The position numbers and the translations under genes were made by a program. 64,000 nucleotides of DNA, from NCBI GenBank assembly GCA_964462185.1, contig CAYWWV010000004.1:15908-79907 (forward strand), read 5' to 3'. Origin of the DNA: RBG-16-57-9 sp964462185 (lineage in GTDB: Archaea > Thermoproteota > Bathyarchaeia > TCS64). The notes beneath the pieces were generated by a model. It was not told the origin of the DNA. It saw nothing but the letters and a program-made list of their open reading frames with translations, and did not search any database. Below are positions 7,460-15,484 of this stretch, one piece after another (position 1 is the stretch's first letter; every line of letters begins with the position of its first letter).

Positions 7460-8233
7460 TTGGTTGGGAGGGGCGTTGGTTTCCCAGAGTTGAACCCCCA
7501 AGCCCTTAGGGTCCTCGTGGAGAGGCTGTTGGTGGCCACGGCTGAGGGCTCTGTGGCCTTGGAGGAGCTGGGTGTGGGATTCACGGGGGAGGCCCTAGAG
7601 GAGGCCGTGGGGGTGTTGGGGGATCGAGGGTTGGTGGGTTGGGAGGGAGGTAGGGTGGTGGCGGGGTTGGAGCAGAGGCTGGGGTTGGCCACGCTGGCGG
7701 TGGAGCTGGGGGGAGATGTGGAGAGGGTGGCCCGGGCGTTGGGGTGGTTGGAGTTCGAGGAGCTGGCGTCCACCATCCTGGGGGCCAACGGCTACTCCAC
7801 CCGCACCAGGTTCAGGTTCCAGGCCCAGGGGAGGAGGTGGGAGGTGGATGTGCTGGGGTGGAACCCCCCATACCTCCTGGCTGTGGAGTGCAAACACTAT
7901 GGGTCGGGGATGGGCAACAGCGCCGCCAGGAGGGTGGTGGAGGCCCACTTGGAGAAGGCGGGGGTGTTGTCGGAGAACCCCCAGGTGTTGAAGGGCGTGG
8001 TGGAGCCGGGGGAGTGGGTCCTAGTCCCGCTGGCCCTCACCCTCCACCCCGCCCCCCTGAAGCTGTATAGGAGGGTGGCCGCCGTCCCCGTTTTCAACCT
8101 CCCCAGCTTCCTGGAGGAGTTCCCAGGCCAGCTGGAGAGGCTGGCCCACTTCACGGTCAGGGTGCCCCAGGGCGAGAGGAGGCCGCACCAGCTGCGGCTC
8201 CCAGGTTTTAGGCAGGCTAAAGGAAAAAGGTAA
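7460..8233 (+). CDS. PD-(D/E)XK nuclease-like protein with N-terminal HTH-like region
   Basis: 257 residues. The first 100 look like a winged-helix arrangement (ALEELGVGFTGEALEEAVG, then DRGLVGWEGG). Residues 100-150 carry a restriction-endonuclease-like core: ELASTILGANGY, then D130 in WEVDVLG and E143-x-K145 in AVECKH, the PD-(D/E)XK catalytic triad. Proteins of this Mrr/Holliday-junction-resolvase-like type cut or process DNA. No methyltransferase is nearby, so a restriction-modification role is not indicated. The TTG 7460 start is uncertain; TTG 7490 is an alternative. Confidence 0.75.
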   Translation: MVGRGVGFPELNPQALRVLVERLLVATAEGSVALEELGVGFTGEALEEAVGVLGDRGLVGWEGGRVVAGLEQRLGLATLAVELGGDVERVARALGWLEFEELASTILGANGYSTRTRFRFQAQGRRWEVDVLGWNPPYLLAVECKHYGSGMGNSAARRVVEAHLEKAGVLSENPQVLKGVVEPGEWVLVPLALTLHPAPLKLYRRVAAVPVFNLPSFLEEFPGQLERLAHFTVRVPQGERRPHQLRLPGFRQAKGKR

Positions 8234-8258
8234 AAGCAGAGGCCGGTAGGAAGAGGAG

Positions 8259-9119
8259 ATGAAAAAGAAAGCGGCCCTGGCAGCTGTGGTTGGGGGGGCC
8301 TTGGTCTTCTCCTTGAAGGCCTACTCGTGGTCCATCAGCGGCTCCATGGCTCTGCTCTCCGACGCCATGGAGTCCATCGTCAACCTGCTGGCCTCAGCCA
8401 TGATGTATGCCAGCGTCTCCATAGGGGACCGCCCCCCCGACGAGTCCCACCCCTACGGCCACATGAAGGTGGAGAGCCTCTCCAGCCTATTGGAGGGGGC
8501 GCTGGTGTCCGCCGCGGGAGTATTGATCGCCGTAGCCTCGGTTAGGAGGCTGATCTCCCCCACCGCCCTCCAGAACACGGGGGAGGCCATCGTCTTCTCC
8601 CTGGTGGCCACGGGGTTGAATGGTTTGATAGCGTGGTTCCTGGCCAGGGCAGCCCAGAAAACAGGCAGCATGGCCCTGAAGGGGGACTCGGTGCACCTTT
8701 ACAGCGACGTCTTATCCTCCTTGGGGGTGGTGGCCGGGGTATACGTGGCCGAGGCAACCGGCCTCAATGTTTTGGACCCGTTGATCGCCCTGGTTGTCTC
8801 GGGGGTGGTGCTCATGATGGGCTCGAGGTTGGTCTTGGAGAGCTGCCAAACCTTGATGGACCCCAGCTGCCCCGAGTCCGAGGAGAAGATTAGGGAGGTG
8901 CTGGCCCGGCACCACGAGCTCTTCCACGGCTACCACGACCTCAGAACCAGGCGGAGCGGTGAACGGGTCTACGCCGACCTCCACCTGGACTTGAGGGAGG
9001 ACTTGACGGTGGGTGAGGCCCATAGGCTCATGGACCACCTGGAGGAGGAGCTGAGGAGGGAGGCCCCCTGGGTGGAGGTCACCATCCACACCGAGCCCCA
9101 CGGGGGAGACCCCTCCTAA
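8259..9119 (+). CDS. Cation diffusion facilitator (CDF) family metal transporter
   Basis: 286 residues: about six transmembrane segments in the first 205 and a cytoplasmic C-terminal metal-sensing domain (HHELFHGYHDLRTRRSGERV, then YADLHLDL). Family markers are LLSDAMESIVN in TM2, the DESHPYGHMKVE loop and HLYSD (HxxxD) in TM5. CDF proteins export Zn, Fe, Mn or Co in exchange for protons. In TM2 the usual second and third ligand-type residues read E and N instead of H and D, so the metal cannot be predicted from Zn-type rules. It is 25 bp downstream of the nuclease gene, with an AGGAG-like Shine-Dalgarno. Confidence 0.93.
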   Translation: MKKKAALAAVVGGALVFSLKAYSWSISGSMALLSDAMESIVNLLASAMMYASVSIGDRPPDESHPYGHMKVESLSSLLEGALVSAAGVLIAVASVRRLISPTALQNTGEAIVFSLVATGLNGLIAWFLARAAQKTGSMALKGDSVHLYSDVLSSLGVVAGVYVAEATGLNVLDPLIALVVSGVVLMMGSRLVLESCQTLMDPSCPESEEKIREVLARHHELFHGYHDLRTRRSGERVYADLHLDLREDLTVGEAHRLMDHLEEELRREAPWVEVTIHTEPHGGDPS

Positions 9120-9166
9120 GCTAGCCAGCAGACACCAATGCCCATGCCACCACGAGGGCGAGCAGC

Positions 9167-9520
9167 CTAGAAGGAGACTACTCTCTGGCTCTCCGCTATC
9201 CAAGTAGCCAGGGCCTTCATGGTCCCCCGCTCCACGCCTTCCACCAATTGGTCCTGGGATATGCCCCGGGAGTCGATGCATGTGCCGCAGACCAATACCT
9301 GGGCCCCTCGTCGGAGGATGGAGGAGAGCATCTTCTCCAGGTTGTAGTATCCTTCAGGGGTCTTCTGGCCAGACTTTGCCGCTGCCACAGCATCACCCAT
9401 CAAGAAGACCCGCACCTCTGTGGGAGGCTCCATGCCCAGGGCCGTGGATGCCAGCCTCAGGGCGTTCCATGGTTTCTCGCTGCCGTAGGGGGATTCGTTG
9501 ACTATTATGGTTAGAATCAT
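9167..9520 (-). CDS. DsrE/DsrF-like small protein
   Basis: 117 residues from ATG 9520 (MILTIIVNESPYGSEK). The alternating strand/helix pattern, the VRVFLMGDAV strand and the conserved ILRRGAQVLVCGTCIDSRGI segment with its Cys pair fit the DsrE family, whose members carry sulfur as persulfides or act as oligomeric redox proteins. Function here is unknown. Starting at 9601 instead would add an improbable Pro/Leu-rich leader. Confidence 0.7.
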   Translation of the reverse strand: MILTIIVNESPYGSEKPWNALRLASTALGMEPPTEVRVFLMGDAVAAAKSGQKTPEGYYNLEKMLSSILRRGAQVLVCGTCIDSRGISQDQLVEGVERGTMKALATWIAESQRVVSF

Positions 9521-9569
9521 GGGGGAATACGGTGTTGACCTCCGTAAAAAAGTTTCTAGGGGGAGGGGC

Positions 9570-9764
9570 TTAGGTAGGACCCACGTGTTTGGACTCCTCA
9601 ACCTCTTTCCCCAGTCCCAGCCTCACCATGGTCTCCCTGGTGGGGATGCCCCGCTCATCCCATCCCCGTTTCTCGTAGTAGTAGGTTAGCAGCTGGTCGT
9701 ATTTGGCCTCGTCCAGGTGTTTCCCAGCCCCTGGCTCTAATCTAGAGGGCTGGGGGGAATCCAC
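9570..9764 (-). pseudogene. Fragment of an aldehyde ferredoxin oxidoreductase gene (C-terminal end)
   Basis: The last 50 codons (GKHLDEAKYDQLLTYYYEKR onward, then GIPTRETMVRLGL) repeat the C-terminus of the intact aor gene at 11234-13066. The match is 118/119 at the nucleotide level over 9611-9729, and diverges on both sides (LGLGKEVEESKHVGPT here against LGLEKEAEELSKYVDLK). Upstream residues are unrelated, so no functional protein is expected. It is a remnant of a duplication, or of a second aor copy replaced by the surface-protein gene now lying between the two copies. Confidence 0.8.
9611..9729 (-). repeat. 119-bp direct repeat, copy A (aor 3' segment)
   Basis: Identical to 11278-11396 except for one base (T at 9615, C at 11282). 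The two copies are in the same orientation with an offset of 1,667 bp and enclose the complete 9832-11148 gene. Near-perfect identity means recent duplication or ongoing gene conversion. Confidence 0.95.
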
Positions 9765-9831
9765 ACGGCCAAGGATGGTTGAAACTAGTTGACGTTAAAC
9801 CCAGAACCATGGGGTAATAGAAAAAGGGTGT

Positions 9832-11148
9832 TTAAGGTCTCCGGGTGTAAACGAGGTATGCGGCTATGGCCAGTATGGCTACGGCGCCGGCTCCGTATAG
9901 GAGATAGTTTGGTTGGGGGTGGTCCTCCATTGCTTCCTCTGGGAGGGTTTGCCCAGGCTCCTCCACCGTCTCCTCGGTTGGGGTTGGCTCGGCCTCCTCT
10001 ATCACTGACCACACACTGAAGTGGTCTGTCTCTGCCTCCAGTATGTTGTCGACGGACAGCGTGCTTTCCACAGGGCACCAATGGGTACCGTTCCAGTATG
10101 CCCATGTAAGCCTCTCCACCACCAAGCCCCGGCTCTCAACCTCCTGGGGGTCGATCTCAATCCCCAGCCTAGCCCTGGCTATGGTTGCGTTGGGCTCGAT
10201 CTCGCAGTAAAAGCCCATGTGCCTCTCAGGCTCCTCAACCTCCGGGGGCCTACTAACCCTCAGGCGCATCTCCAGCTTCAACGCCTCCCCAGGCTGGACC
10301 TCCAACCTGAATAGGCGCTGCCTGAACTCGTTCTCAACTGTGAGGTCCAACTGGGTGTCCCGCGTGCAGTTGAGGTAGAGGGCTGTGTTTTTGAATTGGA
10401 AGAGGGAGCCTTGGTGTTGTCTCAGGTGAAGCTGGAACTCGTTGGGAACCATGTCGGTGTAGTTGTATGCCATTGTATGCATGGGTACGCCGGAAATCTC
10501 GGGGAGGGGCATCTCCCTGGGCATCCGCTGTTCCTTGATGGTCCAAACGCTGAAGTGGGTGGTGTTGGCCTCCAGGAAGCCGTCCTCCCTCAGCCTGCTA
10601 CGCACAGGTTCCCAAACGCTTCCATTCCAGTAACACCAAGTAAGGCGCTCCAACATTATTGTCCTGTTTAACTCCAGGCTTAGCGCCGTTTGGTTGATGT
10701 ATAGCTCCATCGTGGCACTCACAGGGCCAGTGGAGTTGGGCTCAATCGTCAGATACCTCTCCAAACCATACCGCGGCCGTTCTACCCCTGCAGGGGGCGT
10801 GGCGTTCGCCTGGAGGTTGAGGTGTATGTTTCTCGTCGTATTCAAGCTTAGCCTCAGGTACCTTATTCTTACTGCTTCGTCGCAGGAGACATTCATGGTC
10901 ATGGCCCTGTTGGAGGCGACCTCCATAACCATGTTCCTATACATGAATAGCTGGGGCGTAGCTGCCTCTATTCTGTGATGGAGGCGTCTGGGCACTATGT
11001 TTGTCAGGTTCATCGGTAGGCTGCCAGGGCTGGGATGAGGTGCTGGTAGCTCCATGTGCCACCCCTGAGGCATCCTAGCTGCCGATATTGCCGGAAGCAT
11101 TAGCGATGAGATTAGCAAACCAATGATGACTGCTGTTGTTGTTCTCAT
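9832..11148 (-). CDS. Anchored surface protein with two internal repeats
   Basis: 438 residues. A signal peptide (TTTAVIIGLLISSLMLPAIS) and a C-terminal membrane helix (YGAGAVAILAIAAYLVY) followed by RRP mark it as an outward-facing anchored protein. Between them are two repeats of about 190 residues, each ending in a module of the form LTWxYWNGxxWxPV...THFSVW (LTWCYWNGSVWEPV with HFSVW near 205, LTWAYWNGTHWCPV with HFSVW near 370). Many N-x-S/T sequons suggest N-glycosylation. A Pro/Glu-rich spacer precedes the anchor. HFSVW-type modules are common in archaeal secreted proteins, but function is unknown. The gene lies between direct repeats of the aor 3' end. Confidence 0.85.
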   Translation of the reverse strand: MRTTTAVIIGLLISSLMLPAISAARMPQGWHMELPAPHPSPGSLPMNLTNIVPRRLHHRIEAATPQLFMYRNMVMEVASNRAMTMNVSCDEAVRIRYLRLSLNTTRNIHLNLQANATPPAGVERPRYGLERYLTIEPNSTGPVSATMELYINQTALSLELNRTIMLERLTWCYWNGSVWEPVRSRLREDGFLEANTTHFSVWTIKEQRMPREMPLPEISGVPMHTMAYNYTDMVPNEFQLHLRQHQGSLFQFKNTALYLNCTRDTQLDLTVENEFRQRLFRLEVQPGEALKLEMRLRVSRPPEVEEPERHMGFYCEIEPNATIARARLGIEIDPQEVESRGLVVERLTWAYWNGTHWCPVESTLSVDNILEAETDHFSVWSVIEEAEPTPTEETVEEPGQTLPEEAMEDHPQPNYLLYGAGAVAILAIAAYLVYTRRP

Positions 11149-11233
11149 TTTGCGTCGAGTAGAGACGAGAGTATTGGCGTATTTCAGGGATTTGGTGGAA
11201 CGAATTGGAAAACTCGTTCCACAGAGAGGGGGG

Positions 11234-13066
11234 TTATTTGAGGTCCACGTATTTGGAGAGTTCCTCGGCTTCTTTCTCCAGCCCCAGCCTCACCATGGTC
11301 TCCCTGGTGGGGATGCCCCGCTCATCCCATCCCCGTTTCTCGTAGTAGTAGGTTAGCAGCTGGTCGTATTTGGCCTCGTCCAGGTGTTTCCCAGCCAGGG
11401 GCCCCTTGGGGAGGGGGTGTTTGAACCATCTGGGGGGTGGGTAGTCCATCTTGCGGCTCCACTTCCCCCCCATCTCCCGGACCCAGAAGGCCCGTATGAG
11501 GGCGTAGATCCTGTCCCCCATTTCCCAGAGTTCGTCGAGGGTGAAGTCTATGCCTGTGGCTGCCTTCAGGTACTTGGGGTAGTCCTCCAACTCGTAGCCC
11601 AGCTCTATCCAGGGGAACCTGCAGCCCACCAAGGTCTCGAAGAGGCCTCCCCGGATGCGTTGGAACTCTATCACCTTGTCGGCCTTCTCGGGGCCGTAGC
11701 CAGCCCTGTTGCCCGTGTTGATCTCCCAGCTGATGACCCATGCGTCCTTGTGGTGGGCTCCAATGGGGCTTGTGGCGAAGCTGAGGGCCATCCCCGGGCA
11801 GTGGTGGCAGTTGTACGCGCTGACCTCCAAGCCCTTAACGTGGACAGCCAGGTCGGGGGCCTCCCCCCCGATCTTCTCTGCGGCGGCGCGGGTGCCCAAA
11901 CCCAGGAGGGCTCCAACCCCCTCCATGGCAGCCATCTCCCTCAAAAGCCTCTTGGCGCCCTCAAAGTCCCCCCAGTCGATGTCCAGGTCGAGGAGGCCCT
12001 TCTCGGCGCACTCCATGGCGAAGCCTATGGCGTTTCCAGCGCCAATGGTGTCCAGGCCCAATTCGTCGCACATCCTGTTGAGGACCCCCACCTTGGCCAG
12101 GTCCCCCAGGCCGATGTTGGAGCCCAGCATGGTCACGTTCTCATAGTCCAGCTCCGACTCCTTCCCCTCGGCATCCAGGATGGTGTTCCCACAGATCATG
12201 TTACAGTTGGGGCATCCCCTCTGCACCACCGTGGCCCGGTGCACGGCGTCGCCGTTCACGTTCTCGATTAACTCGAACTGGCCCTCCCGGAAGTTTCGGG
12301 TGGGGAGGGCGCTGGCAGCCTGCATCATGTCGGCGGCCATCATGGTGCCCACCTTCTTCCAGTTGGGGTAGGCGTCGTATTTGGGAATCTTGTCGAAACC
12401 CTTCTTCCCCAGCCTGGCCAGCTCCTCGGGGTCGGCCGCCTCGGGGTCCTTGAAGCCTTTGAATACCAGGGCCTTCAGCTTCTTGCTCCCCATCACAGCC
12501 CCCATGCCGGGCCGGCCCCCGGCCCGCCCCTTCTGGCTCACCACGGTGGCCAGCCTACACAGGTTCTCCCCGCTGGGGCCTATGGTGACCACACCAGCGG
12601 AGGCCCCATGCTTCTCCTTGAGCCAGTCCTCGACCTCGTAGCTGGTCTTACCCCACAGGTGGGAGGCGTCCAGCAGCTTGGCCCCCTCCTCCCCCACATA
12701 GAGGTACACGGGGCTGTCCGAGGCCCCCCTCACCGCCACCGCGTCCAGGCCGCAGCGGCGCATCTCCACCACGGCCCTGGTTCCGATGTTCCCGTCGCCG
12801 TAGCCCCCCGTCAAAGGGCTCTTCCCGGCTATCACCAGCTTGCCGCTGTTGGGAACCCTGAAACCGCTGTAGGGCCCTGCGGCGAATACTATGATGTTCT
12901 CGGGCCCCAGGGGATCGGCGCCCGGGGGAAGCTCCTCCCAAAGCATCTTGACGGCCAGCCCCCTCCCACCCAGGAAGCGCCTAGCCCAGTCCTCAGGGTA
13001 CTCCCACTCCTCCAAGGCGCCCCCCGAGAGGTCCACCTTGAGAATCCTACCATTCCAACCCTTCAT
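11234..13066 (-). CDS. aor: Aldehyde ferredoxin oxidoreductase (tungsten enzyme)
   Basis: 610 residues, normal AOR length. It oxidises aldehydes to acids with reduction of ferredoxin, using a tungsten-bispyranopterin cofactor and one 4Fe-4S cluster. The cluster ligands are C285, C288, C292 (CPNCNMIC) and C482 (LVGCRFPW). Pterin-contact regions GGRGLAVKMLWEELPPGADP and SGFRVPNSGKLVIAGKSPLT are intact, as is AGGRPGMGAVMGSKKLKA. It lies 40 bp downstream of a MoaD-like gene in the same direction, the usual aor-moaD arrangement. It may detoxify aldehydes or pull 2-oxoacid fermentation toward acids. Its 3' end is duplicated at 9611-9729. Confidence 0.95.
   Translation of the reverse strand: MKGWNGRILKVDLSGGALEEWEYPEDWARRFLGGRGLAVKMLWEELPPGADPLGPENIIVFAAGPYSGFRVPNSGKLVIAGKSPLTGGYGDGNIGTRAVVEMRRCGLDAVAVRGASDSPVYLYVGEEGAKLLDASHLWGKTSYEVEDWLKEKHGASAGVVTIGPSGENLCRLATVVSQKGRAGGRPGMGAVMGSKKLKALVFKGFKDPEAADPEELARLGKKGFDKIPKYDAYPNWKKVGTMMAADMMQAASALPTRNFREGQFELIENVNGDAVHRATVVQRGCPNCNMICGNTILDAEGKESELDYENVTMLGSNIGLGDLAKVGVLNRMCDELGLDTIGAGNAIGFAMECAEKGLLDLDIDWGDFEGAKRLLREMAAMEGVGALLGLGTRAAAEKIGGEAPDLAVHVKGLEVSAYNCHHCPGMALSFATSPIGAHHKDAWVISWEINTGNRAGYGPEKADKVIEFQRIRGGLFETLVGCRFPWIELGYELEDYPKYLKAATGIDFTLDELWEMGDRIYALIRAFWVREMGGKWSRKMDYPPPRWFKHPLPKGPLAGKHLDEAKYDQLLTYYYEKRGWDERGIPTRETMVRLGLEKEAEELSKYVDLK
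11278..11396 (-). repeat. 119-bp direct repeat, copy B (within aor)
   Basis: This is the in-gene copy of the repeat also found at 9611-9729; it encodes the stretch from GKHLDEAKYDQ to VRLGL of the intact AOR. One mismatch separates the copies. Confidence 0.95.
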
Positions 13067-13106
13067 AACAAATCTAAAAAGGTCAAACCAGCCTTAAGGC
13101 TTTCAC

Positions 13107-13385
13107 TCATCCCCCCACCACGTAGGGCATAACCACCACCTCATCCCCATCCTTCAACACCGTCTCCAACCCCTGGAGGAGGGAGGAATTCACACCATTG
13201 ACGATGACAGCCATATCAGGCCCCCCCAGCCTAAAGGAGCCCACGAAGCCAGGCCTCGGAGCCCCAGCCCTCCTCTGGACCTCCCGCAACACCGCGCCAA
13301 CGGTGGCCCCCTCCTCCACCTCCAAAACGTGTTTCCCCCCCAACACCTCGGCCGCATCCCCGAAGACCCTAACCCTGACCTTCAT
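13107..13385 (-). CDS. moaD: MoaD/ThiS-like ubiquitin-fold sulfur carrier
   Basis: 92 residues from ATG 13385. It has the beta-grasp pattern VRVFGDAAEVLGGK, an EEGATVGAVLREV helix, LKDGDEVVVMPYVVGG and the C-terminal Gly-Gly that is adenylated and thiocarboxylated. It sits directly upstream of aor in the same direction, so it probably supplies sulfur for the pyranopterin dithiolene of the AOR cofactor. A longer Pro-rich N-terminus from 13466 is possible by frame but not by homology. Confidence 0.9.
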   Translation of the reverse strand: MKVRVRVFGDAAEVLGGKHVLEVEEGATVGAVLREVQRRAGAPRPGFVGSFRLGGPDMAVIVNGVNSSLLQGLETVLKDGDEVVVMPYVVGG

Positions 13386-13429
13386 CAAACCAGACACCAC
13401 CCCACCCAAACAAAAACCTTCCCCAAACA

Positions 13430-13446
13430 GGGGGGGAGGGGGGGTC
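13430..13446 (+). repeat. G-rich motif G7-A-G7-TC, copy 1
   Basis: GGGGGGGAGGGGGGGTC lies upstream of moaD in the gap before pcn. The same 17 bases occur on the opposite strand at 35590-35606, also outside genes. Long G-runs can form quadruplexes, but only two runs are adjacent here. Confidence 0.5.
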
Positions 13447-13536
13447 AGCCAAACCAGGCGATCCACAGCCCCCTAAGACTGGAGGACCCATAAAACGCCC
13501 TAGATTGACTCCTCTAAAGGTGAAAAAACAGGGGTT

Positions 13537-14328
13537 TCAAACACCTATGCACGGCGCCAAATAGTAGACCAGCTTGCCCTGCAGAAGCTCAAAGTCCAGC
13601 TTCACCGGCATATCGGTGCTCAGCTCCAAGACACAGACCTCGCTGTTGGCCCCCGCCGCGTTGGCGATGTCCTGGAGGTAGCTAAGGGTGAAAGTGGCCT
13701 TGCTGGGCTCATCCACGCCTAGCTCCAACAAGTCGTCGCTGCCCACAGCCCACTCACTATAGCTGGCACCCATATCGCCCTCGGCGCTTATCCTGAGGGC
13801 CTCCTCATCCAACTCCAATCGCACATGCTCCGAAACCAGGTTAGCATCCCTGATGGCAACCCTCAGAGCATCGCTGGTCAACCGAGCCCGGCTCTTAAAG
13901 AATATCTTGGGCTGGGGCACCTCCTCCTCCAAGGGCTCCAAAACAGGCATCTCAAACCTCCTGGAATGACCCCCACGCTTACAATGGATCACCAGCCTCG
14001 CCCTCTCCTCATCCAACCGGATTCGAACCTGTTCATCCCTGTCCACCCGATCCAAGAAGCGTAGAAACTCCTTGATGTTGATGCTAATCCTGGGCTCCCC
14101 AACACAGCTATAAGAGTCGAAGAAACTGCTGGGAAGCTCGAAGTCCACCATAGCAACATGGCTGGGGTCCATGGCCAACAACTTGATCTGAGCCTCATTC
14201 ACCAGGAAGGTGCCCTCCTCCACGATGACACTCAACGCCTTCACCAGGCTGCGAAAAGGCTCAATCCTCGAAACCTCTACCTCGAACAACTCGAACCACT
14301 CAAACTTTATCCCAAGATAGGTAGGCAC
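13537..14328 (-). CDS. pcn: PCNA sliding clamp
   Basis: The clamp encircles DNA as a trimer and tethers polymerase, ligase and FEN1. The sequence has the two-domain PCNA pattern: FRSLVKALSVIVEEGTFLV, LLAMDPSHVAMVDFELPSSF (the AMD-SHV block), an interdomain connector PVLEPLEEEVPQPKI, and the C-terminal PVKLDFELLQGKLVYYLAPC, where LVYYLAP matches the conserved end. GTG 14328 gives 263 residues, slightly long; TTG 14289 would give a more usual 250. It is the last gene of the leftward cluster, 18 bp after tfs. Confidence 0.95.
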   Translation of the reverse strand: MPTYLGIKFEWFELFEVEVSRIEPFRSLVKALSVIVEEGTFLVNEAQIKLLAMDPSHVAMVDFELPSSFFDSYSCVGEPRISINIKEFLRFLDRVDRDEQVRIRLDEERARLVIHCKRGGHSRRFEMPVLEPLEEEVPQPKIFFKSRARLTSDALRVAIRDANLVSEHVRLELDEEALRISAEGDMGASYSEWAVGSDDLLELGVDEPSKATFTLSYLQDIANAAGANSEVCVLELSTDMPVKLDFELLQGKLVYYLAPCIGV

Positions 14329-14346
14329 ATAATTAAAAGGAATCGC

Positions 14347-14673
14347 CTAACTATAGTCCCGCCACGTATACCCGCAACGAGTGCAACGGTAGAACTGGGT
14401 GATGGACTCATCCACCCCCCGCGTCTGAACCATCCACCAATAAGCCTCCTCATTGCCACACTTCTCACACACCACCCGCGTCTTAGGCATGGTGCTGATC
14501 TCCCTCTCCGACTGGCCAACCACCACGATCTTCTCCTCAGGGTTCAAACGCCTAGAAACAGTCAAAACATCCAACTCACAGCTCCAACCGCACTTGGGGC
14601 AAACATACTTCTTCTCCTTAGGATGAGGTTTACACAGAGCCCCGCAGTTGTCGCAGAACTTCAAGCCACCCAC
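14347..14673 (-). CDS. tfs: Transcription cleavage/elongation factor TFS
   Basis: 108 residues with two zinc ribbons: FCDNCGALCKP with CPKCGW at the N-terminus (RPB9-like), and VCEKCGNEEAYWW with YRCTRCGYTWRDY at the C-terminus. The C-terminal ribbon loop carries the acidic D-E pair in TRGVDESITQFYRC that enters the polymerase secondary channel and stimulates transcript cleavage. Length and order match archaeal TFS. It lies between DUF99 and pcn in the core cluster. Confidence 0.95.
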   Translation of the reverse strand: MGGLKFCDNCGALCKPHPKEKKYVCPKCGWSCELDVLTVSRRLNPEEKIVVVGQSEREISTMPKTRVVCEKCGNEEAYWWMVQTRGVDESITQFYRCTRCGYTWRDYS

Positions 14674-14690
14674 CGTCCGCAGTCTATCCT

Positions 14691-15182
14691 CTAAGAACCA
14701 TTATTAAACATTGTGCAGCCCCGCAAACCCTCCAAAACCAACCCCGCCACCCGCAGAGCCTCCACCCCCCCACCACGGTGAAGAAAGTCGAGAAGCCTAA
14801 AAGCGGAGGCCTCATCCAGCCCCACCACCCACACCGCCCTCCCCCCATGAAGAACCATGGAGGAGGCGTCGAAGGGCCTCCCACGGGTGAAGTAGAGGAC
14901 AGGCCTACCCAAACCCTCCGCAAGGGAGCCGGCATCCACGGGGGAGGGCAGCAAGTCGTCGTCTAGGAGAACCACCCTTGACTGCCCCAGGCAGGTGGAC
15001 CCCTGGAAGAGCCTGAGGAGGGCGACCTCCAACAAGGGGCCCACAGCCGAGGAACACCCCTCCAACCTCTTGTTGCCCCGGTACACCACCCCCACACCCA
15101 TAAACCCCCCCTCCACCACCCTGGCGGCCAGGGCTAGAACCCTAACCTCCTCCTTCACATGGAGCAGCCTAAGCCTCTTCAA
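14691..15182 (-). CDS. DUF99 (UPF0215) family protein, divergent
   Basis: 163 residues. The pattern VRVLALAARVVEGGFMGVGV, the VYRGNKRLEG block, VVLLDDDLLPSPVD and LAEGLGRPVLYFTRGRP follow DUF99 proteins, which adopt an endonuclease V-like fold. The usual N-terminal acidic signature (a GIDD-type motif) reads ALAARVV, so the presumed first metal-binding aspartate is missing. Position next to tfs and rpoL in archaeal clusters supports the assignment. A catalytic role is doubtful in this copy. Confidence 0.7.
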   Translation of the reverse strand: MKRLRLLHVKEEVRVLALAARVVEGGFMGVGVVYRGNKRLEGCSSAVGPLLEVALLRLFQGSTCLGQSRVVLLDDDLLPSPVDAGSLAEGLGRPVLYFTRGRPFDASSMVLHGGRAVWVVGLDEASAFRLLDFLHRGGGVEALRVAGLVLEGLRGCTMFNNGS

Positions 15183-15199
15183 CCCAATAGGGGAGTCCT

Positions 15200-15484
15200 C
15201 TACACGGTTGAAAGGCTTTTCTCAAAGGCCTCGAGGAACTCCACCAGACGTGAATCCAGCCGCTCCGCGGCCCTAACAAGGGTCCCATAAACATCGTCGC
15301 CCTCCCGGAGCTTTATGAAGAGCCTGCTCACATCCATCAAGGGGTGAGGCTTGCTGTAGCCAGCCATCTCAACATTGGGGTCCTCCAAGAGGGCCGTCTG
15401 AAGCGGATTCAGAAAGGTGTGACCCTCCCCACTGAACTCCAGCTCCACGAAGCCAGAATCCCGCTTAACCTCGTTAATCTTCAA
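15200..15484 (-). CDS. rpoL: DNA-directed RNA polymerase subunit L (RpoL)
   Basis: 94 residues. The RPB11/alpha-like dimerisation fold is recognisable: LEFSGEGHTFLNPLQTALLE, VEMAGYSKPHPLMD and the closing helix. RpoL pairs with RpoD to nucleate polymerase assembly. Its ATG overlaps the csl4 stop by 4 bp, so translation is probably coupled. Confidence 0.95.
   Translation of the reverse strand: MKINEVKRDSGFVELEFSGEGHTFLNPLQTALLEDPNVEMAGYSKPHPLMDVSRLFIKLREGDDVYGTLVRAAERLDSRLVEFLEAFEKSLSTV

Noticed and set aside
6266..7501. Amidohydrolase starting at 7501
   Set aside because: The extra 25 codons overlap the divergent gene and do not resemble the family N-terminus; ATG 7426 does.
11384..12271. 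Open plus-strand frame of 295 codons opposite aor
   Set aside because: It is an antisense product of GC-rich aor codons, with low-complexity composition and no motif.
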